Shown here in pieces: positions 7,286 through 15,260 of a stretch of DNA of 48,592 nucleotides (position 1 is its first letter; each line of letters opens with the position of its first letter). Location: NCBI GenBank assembly GCA_002427815.1, contig DIZF01000019.1:110275-158866 (forward strand). The letters run 5' to 3'. The position numbers were made by a program, and so were the translations under genes. Source of the DNA: Ramlibacter tataouinensis (lineage in GTDB: Bacteria; Pseudomonadota; Gammaproteobacteria; Burkholderiales; Burkholderiaceae_C). A model generated the notes under the pieces. That model ran no database searches, was not told the DNA's origin, and saw only the letters and a program-made list of their open reading frames with translations.

Positions 7286-8337
7286 TAAGGTAGGTTCTCC
7301 CGGAAGATCACCTGGCTGCGGACCTGCTCCACCCCGCTGGTGGGCTCGCGTCCATCGCGCAGGTTGGCGAAGATGCGCACGCAGTTCATCACGGCGCCTT
7401 GCGGGTTCTGCGTGATGACCGCGTCCATGGTGCCGTCGATCAGGAGAGCTCGGGTGTCGGGTGTCAGGCCGTGGCCGATGAAGACCGGCTTGCGCGCGGC
7501 ACCCGCCTCCTTGATGGCGCGACCGATCCCTTCGGCGCCGCCGCCGATGTTGTAGATCCCAGCCAGGTCGCCATGCTGCTCCAGCAGCGCGCGGGCCTGC
7601 CGGTAATTCTTTTCCGCGTCGTCCTGGCCTTCGCGCAACCCGACCACCTGAACGCCGGGATACTGCTCTTCGAACAGATGCAGAAAGCCGGCCTCGCGTT
7701 CTTCGTGCGCCCGATAGCTGAGCGACCCCGCGATCATCGCCACCTTGGCATGGCGCCCACGCGTCGCCGGTCGCATGAAGCGCGCGATCAGGTACGCGGC
7801 GGTGCGGCCCGCCGCGCGATTGTCCAGGCCCACATAGGCGGCGCGGCGCGAGTTGGACAGGTCGGAGATCAAGGTGACCGTCGGCACCCCCTGGTCGGCC
7901 AGCGATGCCACCGCCTCGCGCACCACCGGATGCTCCAGCGCCATGAAGGCGATCCCGTCGCATTTCTTGCCGTGCCGCAGCAACCGACGCGCCAGGGCTT
8001 GCGGATTGAAACTCTCGATGTACTCTGCATGGCAGCGCGCGTTGAACGGAGCCCAATGCTCGTGCGAGTAGCCGATCAGGTCGCCCAGCATGCGCAGGAA
8101 GCGATTGCTGCCCTCGGGGATCAGGAAGGCCAGTCGCAGCGGCTCCGGCGCCGTGGCGGCCCACGCCTCGGCCTGGGCCACATAGCCCAGATCGGCGGCA
8201 GCACGCATCACCCGCTGCAGGGTCGACGGCCGCACCCCGCTGCGTCCGTGCAGCACACGGTCCACCGTGGCCAGCGAGACCTCGGCGCGTTGCGCAACCT
8301 CTTCCATTCTGGGCAATGCCACCTCAAAACACCTCAT
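7285..8337 (-). CDS. LacI family transcriptional regulator
   Basis: A 350-residue LacI/GalR-type regulator. The helix-turn-helix and hinge occupy residues 11-60 (EEVAQRAEVSLATVDRVLHG, then GVRPSTLQRV). The rest is a periplasmic-binding-protein-like sensor domain with LAFLIPEGSNRFL, the ligand-site region IYNIGGGAEGIGRAI and the end segment GTMDAVITQNPQGAVMNC, as in regulators of the ribose/inositol-type branch. It is transcribed away from the TRAP/RuBisCO-like operon, with 116 bases between the two starts, and is the obvious candidate to control that operon in response to a sugar or sugar acid. The effector is not known. Confidence 0.88.
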   Translation of the reverse strand: MRCFEVALPRMEEVAQRAEVSLATVDRVLHGRSGVRPSTLQRVMRAAADLGYVAQAEAWAATAPEPLRLAFLIPEGSNRFLRMLGDLIGYSHEHWAPFNARCHAEYIESFNPQALARRLLRHGKKCDGIAFMALEHPVVREAVASLADQGVPTVTLISDLSNSRRAAYVGLDNRAAGRTAAYLIARFMRPATRGRHAKVAMIAGSLSYRAHEEREAGFLHLFEEQYPGVQVVGLREGQDDAEKNYRQARALLEQHGDLAGIYNIGGGAEGIGRAIKEAGAARKPVFIGHGLTPDTRALLIDGTMDAVITQNPQGAVMNCVRIFANLRDGREPTSGVEQVRSQVIFRENLP

Positions 8338-8453
8338 TCGGCCGGTTTGACGATGCGGCCCTGCCTGCCTACTCTAGCGCCATCCGAGATGGAAGACAAT
8401 TTTTCGCAACGTCAGAAGACCTCAGATCGCTTCAAATCAACCGGAGACAAGAC
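8338..8453. promoter_or_regulatory. Divergent promoter region, LacI regulator / TRAP operon
   Basis: This is the only spacer from which both the regulator and the five-gene operon can be read. It contains the short palindrome CCATC-CGA-GATGG (8380-8392), with a CG in its centre as in many LacI-family operators, though its arms are short. GGAGA at about 8443 is the ribosome site for the receptor gene. The regulatory role is inferred from position. Confidence 0.4.
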
Positions 8454-9485
8454 ATGCACCCGACCTCTACCCAACCCACGCGCCGCACCGTGCTGCGCCA
8501 ACTCGGCGCCCTGCCCGCCGCCAGCATCGCCCTGGGCCTGCCACGCTTTGCCCATGCCGCCGAGTTCTCGCTCAAGTACGGCCACAACCTGCCGGTCACG
8601 CATCCGCTGAACGTGCGCGCCCAGGAAGCCGCGGATCGCATCGCGAAGGAAAGCAAGGGCCGGGTCGAGATCAAGATCTTCCCGAACAACCAGCTCGGCG
8701 GCGATACCGACATGCTGGCCCAGGTGCGCTCGGGCGGCATCGATTTCTTCACGCCGTCCGCGCTGGTGATCGCAACGCTGGTGCCGGTGGCCGCGATCAA
8801 CGCCACGGGCTTCGCCTTTGGCGACTACAAGCAGGTCTGGTCCGCGATGGACGGCAAGGTTGGCGCCCATGTGCGCGCCGCCATCGCCAAGATGAAGCTG
8901 CACGCCTTCGAGAAGATGTGGGACAACGGCTTCCGCCAGATGACCAGCAGCAAGGCGCCCATTGTTTCAGCCAAGGACATGGATGGCCTGAAGATACGCG
9001 TGCCGGTCAGTCCCCTGTCCATCAGCATGTTCAAGGGCCTGGGCGCCTCGCCCACCAGCCTGCAGTTCAGCGAGGTGTACTCCGCCCTGCAGACCAGGAT
9101 CGTCGACGCGCAGGAGAACCCGCTGCCCATCATCCAGGTGGCCAAGCTCTACGAAGTTCAGAAGAACTGCTCGCTGTCCAACCACATCTGGGACGGCTTC
9201 TGGTTCATCGGCAACGGCCGCATGTGGGACAGCCTGCCCGCCGACCTGAAGACAGTGGTCTCCAGCGCGATCAACGACGCCGGCATGAAGCAGCGCGAGG
9301 ACATCAAGAAACTCAACGAGACCCTGCAGACCGACCTGGCTGCCAAGGGCCTGGTCTTCAACAAGGCCGGCCCGGACAGCTTCCGCGCCAAGCTGCGCGA
9401 AGCCGGTTTCTATGCCGAATGGAAGGGCCGCTTCGGCGACGAGGCCTGGGGCCTGCTGGAGCAGTCGGTCGGCAAGCTGGCCTGA
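8454..9485 (+). CDS. TRAP transporter substrate-binding protein (DctP family)
   Basis: A 343-residue DctP-type receptor with an RRTVLRQLGALP export signal and cleavage near FAHAAEF. Family hallmarks are FPNNQLGGDTDMLAQVRSGG, the conserved ligand-carboxylate Arg in KDMDGLKIRVP, the FSEVYSALQTRIVDAQENPL segment and a Trp/Phe-rich hinge. TRAP receptors almost always bind organic acids through that Arg, so the ligand should be a carboxylate, probably a sugar acid given the enzymes downstream. The start at 8454 follows GGAGA. It leads a tightly packed operon with its permease 19 bases later. Confidence 0.92.
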   Translation: MHPTSTQPTRRTVLRQLGALPAASIALGLPRFAHAAEFSLKYGHNLPVTHPLNVRAQEAADRIAKESKGRVEIKIFPNNQLGGDTDMLAQVRSGGIDFFTPSALVIATLVPVAAINATGFAFGDYKQVWSAMDGKVGAHVRAAIAKMKLHAFEKMWDNGFRQMTSSKAPIVSAKDMDGLKIRVPVSPLSISMFKGLGASPTSLQFSEVYSALQTRIVDAQENPLPIIQVAKLYEVQKNCSLSNHIWDGFWFIGNGRMWDSLPADLKTVVSSAINDAGMKQREDIKKLNETLQTDLAAKGLVFNKAGPDSFRAKLREAGFYAEWKGRFGDEAWGLLEQSVGKLA

Positions 9486-9504
9486 TCCACCGGCCGGGTC
9501 CGCC

Positions 9505-11391
9505 ATGTCGCACTCTGTCACGCACGCCGCGGCGGAAGCGGTCGCGCCGCCGCACAACCCCCTGAGCGCGCTGGCGCGGCGGGTCGACAGCGGCCTTGGC
9601 AGCACGGTCGAAGTCATCGCAGCCGGCCTGGTGCTGGTGGAGATCTGCGTGCTGCTGGCCGGCGTGGTGTCGCGCTACCTGTTCCACAGCCCGCTGGTGT
9701 GGTCGGACGAACTCGCCTCGGTGCTGTTCCTGTGGCTGTCCATGCTGGGCGCGGTGGTGGCCTTGCGCCGCGGCGAGCACATGCGCATGACGGGCCTGGT
9801 CAACCGCATCAACCCGCGGGCCGCGGCCTTGCTCGAAACCCTGGCCCTGACGATTCCGCTGGCCTTCCTGGCGCTGGTTCTGTGGCCGGCCGTCGACTAC
9901 GCCTCCGAAGAAATGGCCGTGGTCAGCCCGGCCATGGAAATCAGCAATGCCTGGCGTGCCAGTGCCATTCCGGTCGGACTGGGGCTGATGGCGATCGTGG
10001 CCCTGCTGCGGCTGTTTCGCCTCAACAATCTTCGCAACATCGGCACCGCGGTGCTGATCACCGTTGTCGTGGCGTCGTTGTTCTGGATCGCCGGGCCAGT
10101 GCTGGCGCCGCTGGGCAAGCTCAACCTCGTCATCTTTTTCGTCGTGCTGGTGGCGGCCTGCGTCTTCGCCGGCGTGCCGATCGCGTTTTCGTTCGCGCTG
10201 GCCACCTTCGGCTACCTGGCGCTCACCACCCACACGCCGATGTTGGTGATGGTGGGGCGCCTGGACGAAGGCATGTCGCACCTGATCCTGCTGGCCGTGC
10301 CGCTCTTCATCTTCCTGGGCGCGCTGATCGAGATGACCGGCATGGCCCGGGCCATGATCCAGTTCCTGGCCAGCCTGCTGGGCCACGTCAAAGGCGGTTT
10401 GTCTTACGTGCTGATCGGCGCGATGTACCTGGTGTCGGGCATCTCGGGTTCCAAGATCGCCGACATGGCCGCCATCGCGCCGGTGCTGTTCCCGGAGATG
10501 AAAAAACGCGGCGCCAAGCCCGGCGACCTGCTGGCGCTGCTGGCGGCCACCGGCGCGCAGACCGAAACCATCCCGCCCTCCATCGTGCTGATCACGATCG
10601 GCTCGGTCACCGGCGTTTCCATCGCGGCGCTGTTCACCGGCGGCCTGTTGCCCGCCGTGGTGGTGGGCGCCTGCCTGTGCACGGTAGTGTGGTGGCGCTA
10701 CCGCCATGACGACCTGTCGAAGGTCACGCGTTATGGCAAGGGCGAGATCGGCAAGTACCTCCTGGTCGCGCTGCCGGCCGTCGCCCTGCCCTTCGTCATC
10801 CGCGCGGCAGTGGTCGAGGGCGTGGCCACCGCCACCGAAGTTTCGACGATCGGCATCGTCTACTCGGTGCTGGTCGGCGTGTTCATCCACCGCCAGTTCG
10901 ACCTGAAGCGCCTCAAGCCCATGCTGGTGGAAACCGCATCGCTGACCGGCGCCATCATCTTCATCGTCGGCTGCGCCACGGCCATGGCCTGGGGCCTGAC
11001 CCAATCGGGTTTCTCGCAGGACCTGGCCTCCGCCATGAAAGCCATGCCGGGCGGCGCGATCGGCTTCATGATCGTTTCGACGGCGGCCTTCGTGGTGCTG
11101 GGCAGCGTGCTTGAAGGCATCCCCGCCATCGTGTTGTTCGGCCCGCTGCTGTTCCCGATCGCCAAGGACGTGGGCGTGCATGAAGTGCACTACGCCATGG
11201 TCGTCGTTTTCGCCATGGGCATCGGGCTGTTCTCGCCACCGTTCGGTGTGGGCTATTACGGCGCCTGCGCCGTCAGCAAGATCCATCCTGACGAGGGCCT
11301 GCCGCACATCGGCGGCTACCTGCTGGCGCTGCTGGTGGGGCTGGTCATCGTGGCCGCCGTGCCGTGGCTTTCCATCGGCTTCCTGAAGTAA
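9505..11391 (+). CDS. Fused TRAP transporter permease (DctQ-DctM)
   Basis: A 628-residue membrane protein fusing the small and large TRAP subunits. Residues of about 25-190 form the four-helix DctQ part (SRYLFHSPLVWSDELASVLF, RRGEHMRMTG). From about 190 the DctM part follows, with GVPIAFSFALATFGY, the SGISGSKIADMAAIAPVL region and GAQTETIPPSIVL, which correspond to the two sodium/substrate hairpins. The chosen ATG at 9505 is 19 bases after the receptor stop. With the receptor it should make a complete sodium-driven TRAP importer. Confidence 0.92.
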   Translation: MSHSVTHAAAEAVAPPHNPLSALARRVDSGLGSTVEVIAAGLVLVEICVLLAGVVSRYLFHSPLVWSDELASVLFLWLSMLGAVVALRRGEHMRMTGLVNRINPRAAALLETLALTIPLAFLALVLWPAVDYASEEMAVVSPAMEISNAWRASAIPVGLGLMAIVALLRLFRLNNLRNIGTAVLITVVVASLFWIAGPVLAPLGKLNLVIFFVVLVAACVFAGVPIAFSFALATFGYLALTTHTPMLVMVGRLDEGMSHLILLAVPLFIFLGALIEMTGMARAMIQFLASLLGHVKGGLSYVLIGAMYLVSGISGSKIADMAAIAPVLFPEMKKRGAKPGDLLALLAATGAQTETIPPSIVLITIGSVTGVSIAALFTGGLLPAVVVGACLCTVVWWRYRHDDLSKVTRYGKGEIGKYLLVALPAVALPFVIRAAVVEGVATATEVSTIGIVYSVLVGVFIHRQFDLKRLKPMLVETASLTGAIIFIVGCATAMAWGLTQSGFSQDLASAMKAMPGGAIGFMIVSTAAFVVLGSVLEGIPAIVLFGPLLFPIAKDVGVHEVHYAMVVVFAMGIGLFSPPFGVGYYGACAVSKIHPDEGLPHIGGYLLALLVGLVIVAAVPWLSIGFLK

Positions 11392-11405
11392 TCGAGGTTC
11401 CAGCA

Positions 11406-11960
11406 ATGAGCAGATTTTTCGGCGAGATTCGCCAGGTGGCCTATCTCGTTCCCGACATCGAGGCGGCCATGGACTATTGGGCCAACGTGCTGGGCGTGGG
11501 CCCCTGGTACTACAACCCGCGCGTGCCGATCCGCAACTACACCTACCGCGGCGAACGCTACGAGCCGCACAACTCGGTGGCGCTGGCCAATGCCGGCGGC
11601 CTGCAGGTGGAATTGCTGCAGATCCGCAATGACGTGCCTTCGATGTACCGCGACTTCCTGCGGGCCGGCCACCAGGGCGCGCAGCATTTCGCCTACTGGA
11701 CCGAGAACTTCGACGCGGACCTGGCCCGCGCCCAGGCGCAAGGCTTCAAGGTCTGCATGGGCGGCGAGGTGGGCGAGAAAGGCCGCTTCGTCTACTTCGA
11801 AGACCAGACTTCCCATCCCGGGCTTCACCCCGGCACCGTGATCGAACTGTCGGAAGTGGCGGGCCCCAAGGGCAGGTTGTTCAAGCTGATCCGCGAGGCC
11901 TCACAGGGCTGGGATGGCAGCGATCCGGTGCGGCCCTTCCCCGACCTGAACACGCTGTAG
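11406..11960 (+). CDS. VOC (glyoxalase-fold) family protein
   Basis: A 184-residue vicinal-oxygen-chelate protein with two beta-alpha-beta-beta-beta modules. Likely metal ligands are Gln in IRQVAYLV (residues 7-14), Glu in LQVELLQI, His in AQHFAYW and Glu in TVIELSE, matching the H/Q-E-H-E pattern of glyoxalase I, epimerases and related enzymes. It starts 14 bases after the TRAP permease stop and ends 2 bases before the RuBisCO-like gene, so it is surely co-expressed. An isomerase or epimerase acting on the imported acid before phosphorylation would fit; this is inference, and the exact reaction is unknown. Confidence 0.85.
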   Translation: MSRFFGEIRQVAYLVPDIEAAMDYWANVLGVGPWYYNPRVPIRNYTYRGERYEPHNSVALANAGGLQVELLQIRNDVPSMYRDFLRAGHQGAQHFAYWTENFDADLARAQAQGFKVCMGGEVGEKGRFVYFEDQTSHPGLHPGTVIELSEVAGPKGRLFKLIREASQGWDGSDPVRPFPDLNTL

Positions 11961-11962
11961 CC

Positions 11963-13246
11963 ATGACCACGGACCGCTTCGAAGCGACCTACCTGATCGA
12001 GACCCCGCTGGACCCGGCCCATGTGGCGCAGGTGCTGGCGGGTGAGCAATCGTGCGGCACCTTTGCCCGCGTCGAAGGCGAGACCGACGCCTTGCGTGAA
12101 CGCGCACGCGCGACGGTTGAATCAATCGAGTTGCTGGATGCGGCCGAGCGTCCCAGCCTGCCCAACGGCTGGATGCAGCGGCGCGGCATGATGGACCAGC
12201 CGCTGACCTGGCAGCGTGCGCGGTTGCGGCTGAGCTTTCCGGTCGGCAACGTCGGCCCCAACCTGCCCACGCTCGCGGCCACTGTTTCGGGCAACCTGTT
12301 CGACCTGGGCGAAGTGACGGGTCTGCGGCTCGAAACGCTGAAGCTGCCCGCGGCGTATCGCGGGCAATTCGACCTGCCGAAGCAGGGCATCGCAGGCACG
12401 CGGGCGCTCACGGGCGTACAGGGCCGGCCCCTGATCGGCACCATCATCAAACCCAACGTGGGCTTGTCGGCCGAGGAGACGGGTGAGCTGGCCGGGCGGC
12501 TGTGCGCGGCCGGTGTCGACTTCGTCAAGGACGACGAGGTCTGCGCGAATCCGGTCCATGCGCCCCTGCACGAGCGAGTGCAGTCGGTGATGCGACGGGT
12601 CCGCGCCCACCGGGACAAGACCGGCAAGCTCGTCATGGTGGCCTTCAACGTCAGTGACGACACCGACGCCATGCGACGCCATGCCGACCTGGTGCAGCGC
12701 GAAGGCGGCAGCTGCGTCATGGTCAGCCTCAACTGGTGCGGCTATTCGGCGGTGCAGACCCTGCGCCGCCACACCGCGCTGGCGCTGCACGGGCATCGCA
12801 ACGGCTACGGCGCGCTGTCGCGCCATCCGCTGCTGGGCTTTTCGTTCCAGGCCTGGCAGACGCTGTGGCGGCTGGCCGGCGTCGACCACATGCACGTGCA
12901 CGGTCTGCAGGGCAAGTTCTCGCAAACCGATGACGAGGTGATCGAGTCGGCGCGCGACACCTTGAGCCCACTCACCGATGGCATCGACGACCGCGTGCTG
13001 CCGGCCTTCTCCAACGGCCAGTGGGCGGGCACCGTGCCGGCCACCTGGGACAGCGTTGGCAGCAACGATCTGCTGTTCATGTCGGGCGGCGGCATCCTGG
13101 CCCACCCGGACGGGCCCGCCGCGGGCGTGGCCAGCCTGCAGCAGGCCTGGGACGCCGTGCAGCACGGTGAATCGCTGGCGCTGCGGGCTGCGCGCGCGCC
13201 CGAACTGCGACGCGCCATCGAATTCTTCGGCAAGAAGGCGTCGTAG
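11963..13246 (+). CDS. RuBisCO-like protein (form IV), OiaX/OiaT-type candidate
   Basis: A 427-residue RuBisCO large-subunit homologue. The activation loop is kept as VDFVKDDE: Lys189 is the carbamylated Lys and Asp191/Glu192 are metal ligands. GTIIKPNVGLS keeps the first active-site Lys (163), but the second Lys of bona fide RuBisCO is Asn165. HGHRNGYGALSRHP (276-289) replaces the RuBisCO HIHRAMHA segment, and loop 6 retains HVHGLQGKF with Lys318. SGGG (374-377) is the phosphate-binding region. CO2-fixing function is therefore unlikely. With an overlapping DUF1537 kinase gene, it best fits 3-oxo-isoapionate-4-phosphate decarboxylase (OiaX) or transcarboxylase/hydrolase (OiaT); family placement would decide. 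Confidence 0.88.
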   Translation: MTTDRFEATYLIETPLDPAHVAQVLAGEQSCGTFARVEGETDALRERARATVESIELLDAAERPSLPNGWMQRRGMMDQPLTWQRARLRLSFPVGNVGPNLPTLAATVSGNLFDLGEVTGLRLETLKLPAAYRGQFDLPKQGIAGTRALTGVQGRPLIGTIIKPNVGLSAEETGELAGRLCAAGVDFVKDDEVCANPVHAPLHERVQSVMRRVRAHRDKTGKLVMVAFNVSDDTDAMRRHADLVQREGGSCVMVSLNWCGYSAVQTLRRHTALALHGHRNGYGALSRHPLLGFSFQAWQTLWRLAGVDHMHVHGLQGKFSQTDDEVIESARDTLSPLTDGIDDRVLPAFSNGQWAGTVPATWDSVGSNDLLFMSGGGILAHPDGPAAGVASLQQAWDAVQHGESLALRAARAPELRRAIEFFGKKAS

Positions 13247-14622
13247 TGGCCGCGCCGCTGCTGTGCTGGTACGGCGACGATTTCACCGGTGCCACCGACA
13301 CACTGGCGGTGCTGACCCAGGCCGGCTTGCGGGCGATGCTGTTCATGGGCGTGCCCAGCCCCGCGCAACGGGCCGCGGCGGCGCAAGCGCTGGGCGGGCC
13401 GCTGGACGCGGTGGGCATCGCCGGCATCTCGCGGTCGCTGGTACCTGCGGCGATGGACGCCGAACTCGCGCCGGTGGGATCGTTCTTCGAGGCCTCGGGC
13501 AGCGCCATCCTCCACTACAAGGTCTGCTCCACGTTCGACAGCGCGCCGGGCATCGGCAGCATCGGCGCCGCCGTCGGCATCCTGCGCCGCTCGGTGCGCA
13601 ACCCGTTCGTGGCTATCGTCGGCGGGCAGCCGAACCTGGGCCGCTACTGCGTCTTCAGCAACCTGTTCGCGGCCGCCGGCCAGGGCGGCGCGGTCGAGCG
13701 CATCGATCGGCATCCGACGATGCGCGACCATCCCACCACGCCGATGCGGGAGGCCGACTTGCGCCGGCATCTGGCGCTGCAGGGTTTGAGGCCGGTGGCC
13801 GCGCTTCACTGCCCGGTATACGGCGAATCAGCGCCCGCGCAGCAAGGCGTGTTGCAGGGTCTGCTGGATGAAAAGCCCGCGGCGGTCCTGCTCGATCTGG
13901 CCGAGACAGCGCAACTGGCCGCGGTCGGCCGTTTGATGTGGCAGCAGGCACAGCAAAGCTCCCTGCTCGCCGTGGGTCCGAGCGGGGTGGAGCAGGCGCT
14001 GATCGCGCATTGGAAGGAAATCGGGCAGGGTCCCGCCGGGCTCTGTGAAGAGAGTGACCGGCGCGGCAACAGCACGCGGCAAGGCCTTGGGCCGGCTGAA
14101 GGCCCCGTGTTCGTGTTTGCCGGCAGCCTCTCTCCCGTCACGGCCAGGCAGGTGCGCGCCGCCAGGTCGTTCCAACACGTGGCGCTGGATGCGCGCGAGC
14201 TGCTGGATTCGGCCAGTTACGCAGCCACCGCACAAGCCGAAATCAGCCAGGCGCTGCTCAGGGGCCGGCACGTGCTGGCCTGTACCGCGCCGGTGAAAGC
14301 CGATGCGGCGGACACGACCCAGTCGGCTGAACTGGCGCAGGCCACCGCCCGTTTTGTCACTGCAACCGTGCATGGCCAAGCCGCTCGCGGCGCGCCCCTG
14401 AAGCGCATCGGCATTGCCGGTGGCGACACCTCCAGCCTGGCCGTCAAGGCGCTGGGTGTGTGGGGCCTGTCCTATCGCAACACCCTGGGCGCCGGCGTGA
14501 CGGTGAGCGCAACCCACAGCGACGACCCCGCGCTCGACGGCATTGCGCTGATGCTCAAGGGCGGGCAGATGGGGGACGAAGACATGTTCGAGCGGTTGCT
14601 CGGCAGCGCGCCTGTTGGATGA
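13246..14622 (+). CDS. DUF1537 four-carbon acid sugar kinase family protein, OiaK-like candidate
   Basis: A 458-residue kinase of the DUF1537 fold. The N-terminal substrate domain opens with YGDDFTGATDTL (residues 9-20). The C-terminal nucleotide domain has FVFAGSLSPVTARQV, IAGGDTSSLAVKALG and the terminal LKGGQMGDEDMFE, matching the family. The GTG start shares a base with the stop of the RuBisCO-like gene. DUF1537 kinases phosphorylate four-carbon acid sugars or 3-oxo-isoapionate; partnership with a RuBisCO-like protein favours the latter (OiaK), which would make the substrate of the upstream enzyme. The phosphorylated product is predicted, not shown. Confidence 0.88.
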   Translation: MAAPLLCWYGDDFTGATDTLAVLTQAGLRAMLFMGVPSPAQRAAAAQALGGPLDAVGIAGISRSLVPAAMDAELAPVGSFFEASGSAILHYKVCSTFDSAPGIGSIGAAVGILRRSVRNPFVAIVGGQPNLGRYCVFSNLFAAAGQGGAVERIDRHPTMRDHPTTPMREADLRRHLALQGLRPVAALHCPVYGESAPAQQGVLQGLLDEKPAAVLLDLAETAQLAAVGRLMWQQAQQSSLLAVGPSGVEQALIAHWKEIGQGPAGLCEESDRRGNSTRQGLGPAEGPVFVFAGSLSPVTARQVRAARSFQHVALDARELLDSASYAATAQAEISQALLRGRHVLACTAPVKADAADTTQSAELAQATARFVTATVHGQAARGAPLKRIGIAGGDTSSLAVKALGVWGLSYRNTLGAGVTVSATHSDDPALDGIALMLKGGQMGDEDMFERLLGSAPVG

Positions 14623-14704
14623 GTTGAACGGTTGCGCGCCCCTTTCGGCGGCGCCACGGGATATGAACACCCCCGTCACGACAAACGGATTGCGCATCGG
14701 CAAT

Positions 14705-14724
14705 ATATTGCTACGACGCAATAT
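14705..14724. promoter_or_regulatory. Candidate operator, ATATTGC/GCAATAT inverted repeat
   Basis: Perfect 7-bp arms ATATTGC and GCAATAT flank TACGAC, 27 bases before the GTG of the small HTH gene. The AT-rich site stands out in GC-rich DNA. Its position suits autoregulation by the HTH protein, which is inference. Confidence 0.45.
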
Positions 14725-14751
14725 GTCGACGCGACCAACTGAAGGTGAACC

Positions 14752-15114
14752 GTGAAAGCCGTCATCGAAATCGCCCCGCGCGGCTCGGTCTTCAAGACGG
14801 CGCGCAAGCAACTGAAGGCGGCCGAGTCCCGCGAAGGCTTAGCCGCGGATCACCACTTGAGCTTCGAATCAGCCCGCGCGCTGTTCTCGGAACTGACGCC
14901 GGCCCGCATCGACTTGCTGGAGGCGCTGCGCCGCTGCGGCCCGTGCTCGGTCTACGCGCTGGCCAAGGAGGTTGAGCGCAACTACTCGAACGTCCACACC
15001 GACGTCGGCAAACTCGAAGAGCATGGGCTGGTGAAGCGCACGCCGGAAGACATGGTGTTCGTCCCTTTTGACTCGGTGGAAATCCACCTGGCGCTGTTCA
15101 AGCGGGCGGCGTGA
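14752..15114 (+). CDS. Small winged-HTH DNA-binding protein (HVO_A0114/MarR-like)
   Basis: A 120-residue regulator: the core LLEALRRCGPCSVYALAKEV then ERNYSNVHTDVGKLEEHGLV is a winged helix, followed by the wing RTPEDMVFVPFDSVEIHL. The N-terminus (EIAPRGSVFKTARKQLK) is basic. Proteins of this type are often antitoxin-like regulators beside a small toxin gene, but no partner is seen here. GTG start after GAAGG. A second, start-less copy lies at 46941-47313; the first 71 bases shared by the two (14763-14833) are identical, while the rest has diverged. It probably represses itself through the inverted repeat just upstream. Confidence 0.8.
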   Translation: MKAVIEIAPRGSVFKTARKQLKAAESREGLAADHHLSFESARALFSELTPARIDLLEALRRCGPCSVYALAKEVERNYSNVHTDVGKLEEHGLVKRTPEDMVFVPFDSVEIHLALFKRAA

Positions 15115-15156
15115 GGGCGCGCGCCTTCGGAACTGATCCGTGATTGCGGATTCACC

Positions 15157-15219
15157 CGGCGCGCCGGGCACGAAGGCCACGCCATCCTCGATCGCCTTTC
15201 GCGCGAACTGGCCGACATT
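15157..15219 (-). pseudogene. Possible fragment of a PLP aminotransferase
   Basis: On the minus strand this stretch reads NVGQFARKAIEDGVAFVPGA, resembling the segment before the C-terminal strand of MocR/2-aminoadipate-type aminotransferases (typically ..A..NVAFVPGAPFYA). No rest of the gene is present on either side, so it would be a short relic between the HTH gene and the OppF-like gene. Chance similarity is quite possible. Confidence 0.25.
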
Positions 15220-15260
15220 CCGCTTTCCGCGCGAACCGGAGCCCAGCGTCGCGACACGGA

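Noticed and set aside
9358..11406. Minus-strand frame of 682 codons opposite the TRAP permease
   Set aside because: The product is extremely His/Gln/Asp/Arg-rich, typical of antisense of a hydrophobic membrane protein in GC-rich DNA.
11963..13246. Genuine CO2-fixing RuBisCO
   Set aside because: The second KPK Lys and HRAMH segment are not conserved, and no phosphoribulokinase or small subunit gene is present.
14752..15114. Antitoxin of a TumE-type toxin pair
   Set aside because: The HTH type fits, but no toxin-like gene is found within 130 bases upstream or downstream.
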